Origin: Opisthocomus hoazin
Taxonomy: Eukaryota; Chordata; Aves; Opisthocomiformes; Opisthocomidae
NCBI RefSeq assembly: GCF_030867145.1
Contig: NC_134418.1
Coordinates: forward strand, 250,501-314,500
Length of the DNA: 64,000 nt
Direction: 5' to 3'
Shown: positions 60,290 through 64,000 of the stretch, piece after piece
Layout: each line of letters opens with the position of its first letter
Numbering within the stretch: position 1 is the first letter of the stretch
Made by a program: the position numbers and the translations under genes
Notes under the pieces: generated by a model
What the model was told of the DNA's origin: nothing
What the model saw: only the letters and a program-made list of their open reading frames with translations
Database searches by the model: none

Positions 60290-60880
60290 CTACAAGAGAG
60301 GAGAAAAGTGACAGATGGCTGGACAGCGGCGGTGTAACGAGAAAGCACGAAGCGGGGAAAGGGACAGCGAGAGAAGCACGGGGACAGGCAGTCCCACAGA
60401 GATGGAGAAAGAAGCAGCAGGAAGAGAGGAAGAGTGGCAGCAGAAAGAAGAAGAGGGAGCAGGACAGAGACCGAAAATGAAGAACGGGGAGCAGGAAGGA
60501 GATGCAAAAAAAAACCCTGTAGCATTGAAAGAGGAAAAAAGAATAGCGGCAGGGACCTGGGCAAAGAGAGATGAGGAAATAGAATAGAATAGACATGGAG
60601 AAAGCAGTAGATCTGTGACGCGCTATGGAGCCGAGAAGGAAGGCCTCAAATCAAGGGACAAGGAGCCAGACAAAAGAGCACCAGAGACAGCAAAAGTACT
60701 GACAGGCTACAGAGCAGGAGGAAAGCAAAAGTAGTAACCGGGAGCTGAACAGAAAGAGGGGAAGAAGGAAAAAAACGCCACGGGCTGCAGGGCAGAAAGA
60801 GGGAGGACCTAAAAGATGGGGACAAGTCAGAGACAGATGGAGAAAGAAGGTACACAAGAGCAGAAAAAAAAATAATCGTA
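60290..60880 (+). repeat. GA-rich tract, last intron of TU9
   Basis: Counterpart of 19336-19915, no LTR. Confidence 0.75.
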
Positions 60881-61287
60881 GCAGTGTGGGAAAGAGAGGG
60901 AGCCAGGGGAGGGCCCAGGATGCAGAAGAGGGGTGACAGGGCCCCGAGGGCCCAGGACTCACCGCAGCTCTCACTCTCGGTGCTGCCGGGAGACTTGGAC
61001 ACTTCAGATGCTTCTCTCTCCTTCTCTCTTCCCTTCTTCTTCTGTAACTCAAATCGTTTGGCTCGCCTCCACCTGAGAGAAAATGCATGTGGTTGTCTTA
61101 GAGCTCATACGAGACGCGGCTTCCTAGACAAGAAGCCTCACTGCACACTGTATGCAGGAATAGGACAGAGAAAGAGAGAGAATATGATGAGTGGGAAGCA
61201 GAACTCACAGATCGAGAGAGAACTTGAATCAGAGGAATAAACAAGGCAGGAAAGAGAGATAAAGACAGGGAAGAAGCCGGAAGAAAA

Positions 61288-61714
61288 GGGCCTTTCTGGC
61301 CTCTACTCACACCCCCCAGCCTCCCATCTCTTTACAGCCTCCTTTTTTTCTGGCCTCTACTCTCGCCCCTGGCCTCCCACCCCTCTGCGGCCTCCTTTTT
61401 TTCTTTCTGGCCTCTACTCTCGCCCCTGGCCTCCCACCCCTCTGCGGCCTCCCACCCCTCTGCGGCCTCCTTTTTTTCTTTCTGGCCTCTACTCTCGCCC
61501 CCGGCCTCCCACCCTGCTGCGGCCTCCCACCCCTTTCCGGCCTCCTTCTTTTTCTGGTCTCTACTCTCGCCCCCAGCCTCCCACCCCTCATCAGCCTCCT
61601 ACCTCCCATTTTGCTGGCCTCTACATAGTTCAGCTTCCCACCCCTCTGCAACCTCCTACCTCTTTCCAGCCTCCACTCCCCGCCCCAAGCTTCCCACCCC
61701 CGTCCCCACACACT
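61288..61714 (-). repeat. 75-bp pyrimidine-rich minisatellite, TU9 intron
   Basis: Same length and unit order as the TU5 and TU7 copies. Confidence 0.85.
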
Positions 61715-61717
61715 GAC

Positions 61718-63140
61718 AGAAAGAGAAAAACGACAGTGAACAGGGAAAAAGGTATTAAGAAACAAAGAAAGGGTCAGACGAAGAAGAGGGTGGTTAGGGT
61801 TGGAACCCCAACACAAACCAGCAAGGGGCTAGTGGACAGAGAGAGAGGAAGAGAAGAAAGGGCCGGGAAGCAAGACAGAGAAGGAGAGAAAGGCAAAAAG
61901 GGAGAGCCGGCTGGACAGGGACGTATAGCAAGAAACAACCAGACAGGCAGCAGGACAGAGACACAGAGACAGAAAAACCGGGGAACAGGAACCAGGACAG
62001 AGTGACGGCGAGAGGAAACAAGGGCCAGGGAGCAGGACAGCGATGGAGAAAGAAGCACTGCGGCAGCAGGGTAGAAAGAGAAGGAAGAAAGGCCAGAAGA
62101 AGGATGGGGAATGACAGAGAAGGGAAAGAGAAGGACAAGGAGCAGGACAGATTGTCAAAGAAAGGGAGTGGGACAAGGTGATACTGAGAGAGAAAAAGGG
62201 GACAGGGAGGCAGGATAAAGTGAAAGACAGGCAAAAATAAGAGACAGGGGAGCAGGACAGAGACGGAGGGGGAAACGCCTCGGCTGGGCAGCAGGAGAGA
62301 GAGGCGGAGAAGGGAAAAAACAGCACAAAACCTGGGACGGCCAACCTGGGTGGGCGGGGAGCAGGTCAGAGAGCCGGAGAAAGGAAAAACACTGCTGTGG
62401 AGCAGCAGAGGGGAATGGAGAAAGAAAGAGAGCGAGGGGGAGCAGGGCAGAGAAACGGAGAGAGAAAATAAGTGACGGGGAGCAGGGCAGAGCCCTAGGA
62501 AGACGAAAATAAGACACGGGAGAAGACCGAGGAGCTCAGAGAGAAAGAAGGGTCGAAAGAAAACGCCAGAGAGGTAGAGAAATCAAGAAAAACAGGGACG
62601 AGGAGCCTTGCAGAGACGGAGCACGAAAATGTTGGGCCGGTGAGCGCGAAAGAGGGAGAGAGAGACAGGGGCAGGGGGAGGGGGAGGAGATGAAGAAGAA
62701 AGGAGAGACAAAGATGGCAATGGAGCACAGGACACACAGGCAGAGAGAGAAAAAGGACAGTGAACAGGAAAAAAGGGACCGAGAAACAAAGAAAGGGTCA
62801 GATCTAGACAAAGAGACCAAGAAGAGGGGGGGCGGGGGGGTGTGTGCAGGGAAACCCCAAAACAAACCAGCAAGGGGCTACAGGACGGAGAGAAAGGGCC
62901 ATGAAGCAGGACAGAGAAGGAGAGAAAGGCAAAAAGGGAGAGCTGGCTGAACAGGGACGTATAGCAAGAAACGACCGGACAGGCAGCAGGACAGAGAAAC
63001 AGAGACAGGGAGCCGGCTAAAGAAATTCTGGAGGGAGAAAAAGAGGGAGAGGTAGCAGGACACAAACACAGACAGAAGACGGGAGGTACAGGGAAAGGGA
63101 AAGAAAAGGAAAAAGAAAAAAAAAACAAACAAAACAATCA
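61718..63140 (+). repeat. GA-rich minisatellite, T3-T1 intron of TU9
   Basis: Counterpart of 34321-35745, with the 6-bp insertion near 62680. Confidence 0.75.
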
Positions 63141-63337
63141 CAGCAGCGTGGGAGAGAGAAGGATCCAGGGGAGGGCCCGGGACGCAGAAGAGGGGCGACA
63201 GGGCCCCGGAGGCCCGCCACTCACCGCAGATCTCGCTCTCGGCGCTGTCGGGAGACTCTGCCGCTTCAGGCGCTTCTCTCTCCTGCGCTCCTCCCTTCCT
63301 CTTCCGTAAGTCCGGTCGCTTGGCTGTCCTACACCTA

Positions 63338-64000
63338 AGAAAAAACGCGCATGTGTCGCGGCTCTCAGGACACGAGGCTCCCTAGGCACGTAGCCTCGCT
63401 CGCTCACGCGCTCCACAACCGTACCATGCTGCTGCTGGTGACACATACAGACCCTGCGGGACACGCTGGCGGCCTGGCCTGCTGCAGGCTACCAAGAGGG
63501 AGCCTTCCTCACCCGCAGAGGCAGGCTCTCTCCTGCCTGCGGAGCCAGGCAGCTTCCAGCCAGGTGGCCTTCCATTTTTTTTTCTTCTTCAGCCTTCTCG
63601 GGACTCTCCAGCTTCAGCCCCGCCAGCTCCCGTCCGCAGCCACTCAACGGTCCGCCTCTCCCTTTTCGCCCCCACGACGCCAGGAGACCGAGGCCCGGCA
63701 CACACAGCCCTCACAAGCCTGGAGCGGGCGCAGCCAACGGCATCCCCAGGGCAGGAACGGACAAACGCGTCCTCAGCGCGGCCCCTGCCACAGAGAAAGA
63801 AGCAGCGGCGACCGCGTTAAGGGAGGCCGAGGCACGCTCGAGGCCCAGTGTGCCGCCCGCACCACGGGCCTTGGGGGAGGCCGGGGGCTCCGGGACAGGC
63901 TTCAGGGGACGTGCTGGAGCTGGGGGCGGCTGCGCGGGGCGAGCGGGGCCGGGGAGCGCTGCCGAGTTGGGGGGGGGTGCCCGCATCCTTCCCCCCTCAC
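63338..64000 (-). promoter_or_regulatory. CpG-island promoter block of TU9, partial
   Basis: First 0.66 kb of a long-type block: it has the CAACGG and GGGGGGGGTGCCCGCATCC variants typical of TU0, TU5 and TU7. The NRF1 and CTCF-like parts lie beyond the window. Confidence 0.5.

Larger units (their letters stand above)
60083..64000 (-). other. Predicted spliced transcription unit TU9 (beta type), 5' part outside window
   Basis: Rightmost partial copy. Terminal exon ends upstream at 60289, with AATAAA 60083-60088; T3 60963-61072; T1 63225-63334; the 70-residue open frame 63489-63701. The window ends exactly at the CCCTCAC that would form the GTGAGG donor of the MAAPWC exon. Sequence matches TU7 over the shared part, including the 6-bp insertion near 62680. 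Confidence 0.4.

Overview
The window is vertebrate, almost certainly avian, ampliconic DNA. The avian call rests on five copies of an LTR whose 3' half (Inr/TATA region, AT-rich R/U5, and an end reading like GCTTAGTTGCCGGCTG...CCATGACA) has the form of avian endogenous-retrovirus LTRs. CpG-island promoters, spliceosomal splice sites and AATAAA poly(A) signals fit a vertebrate genome. There is no bacterial gene, rRNA, tRNA or CRISPR array. I recognise no known gene by name.

Layout. The whole 64 kb is one tandem array. Taking the minus-strand poly(A) signals as unit borders (3643, 11331, 19128, 24995, 32686, 38684, 46362, 52404, 60083) gives nine complete or partial units plus a left partial unit. 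Two unit types occur. The alpha unit is about 7.68-7.80 kb. It holds a purine-rich (GA) minisatellite intron interrupted by the LTR, exon variant T2, a second GA tract, exon variant T1 and a short CpG-island block. The beta unit is about 5.87-6.04 kb. It has exon variant T3, a 75-bp pyrimidine-rich minisatellite, a GA tract, exon T1 and a long CpG-island block with extra promoter modules. Reading left to right the order is beta(partial)-alpha-alpha-beta-alpha-beta-alpha-beta-alpha-beta(partial). From 19.1 kb onward strict beta+alpha alternation makes a higher-order repeat of 13.56, 13.68 and 13.72 kb. Copies are nearly identical by eye and differ mostly in minisatellite copy number and a few linked variants.

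Genes. Each unit looks like one minus-strand spliced transcription unit. A CpG-island 5' region carries NRF1- and YY1-like sites and candidate first exons. It is followed by one or two copies of a 110-bp exon (T1, then T2 or T3) with clean GT/AG borders, and a terminal exon whose stop codon abuts AATAAA. Successive units are head to tail, and the poly(A) signal of one lies only about 200 bp upstream of the next candidate start codon. I could not show one continuous protein reading frame, so the product may be a short unknown protein or a non-coding RNA. The long open frames on both strands are mostly artefacts of GC-rich or strand-asymmetric, stop-poor sequence.

The most unusual parts are the two-type higher-order gene array with one break in alternation; a 19-bp minisatellite in the long promoter block (3, 6 and 8 copies) whose unit closely fits the CTCF core; three ZNF143/THAP11-type elements beside it; and introns made almost wholly of homopurine/homopyrimidine minisatellites.
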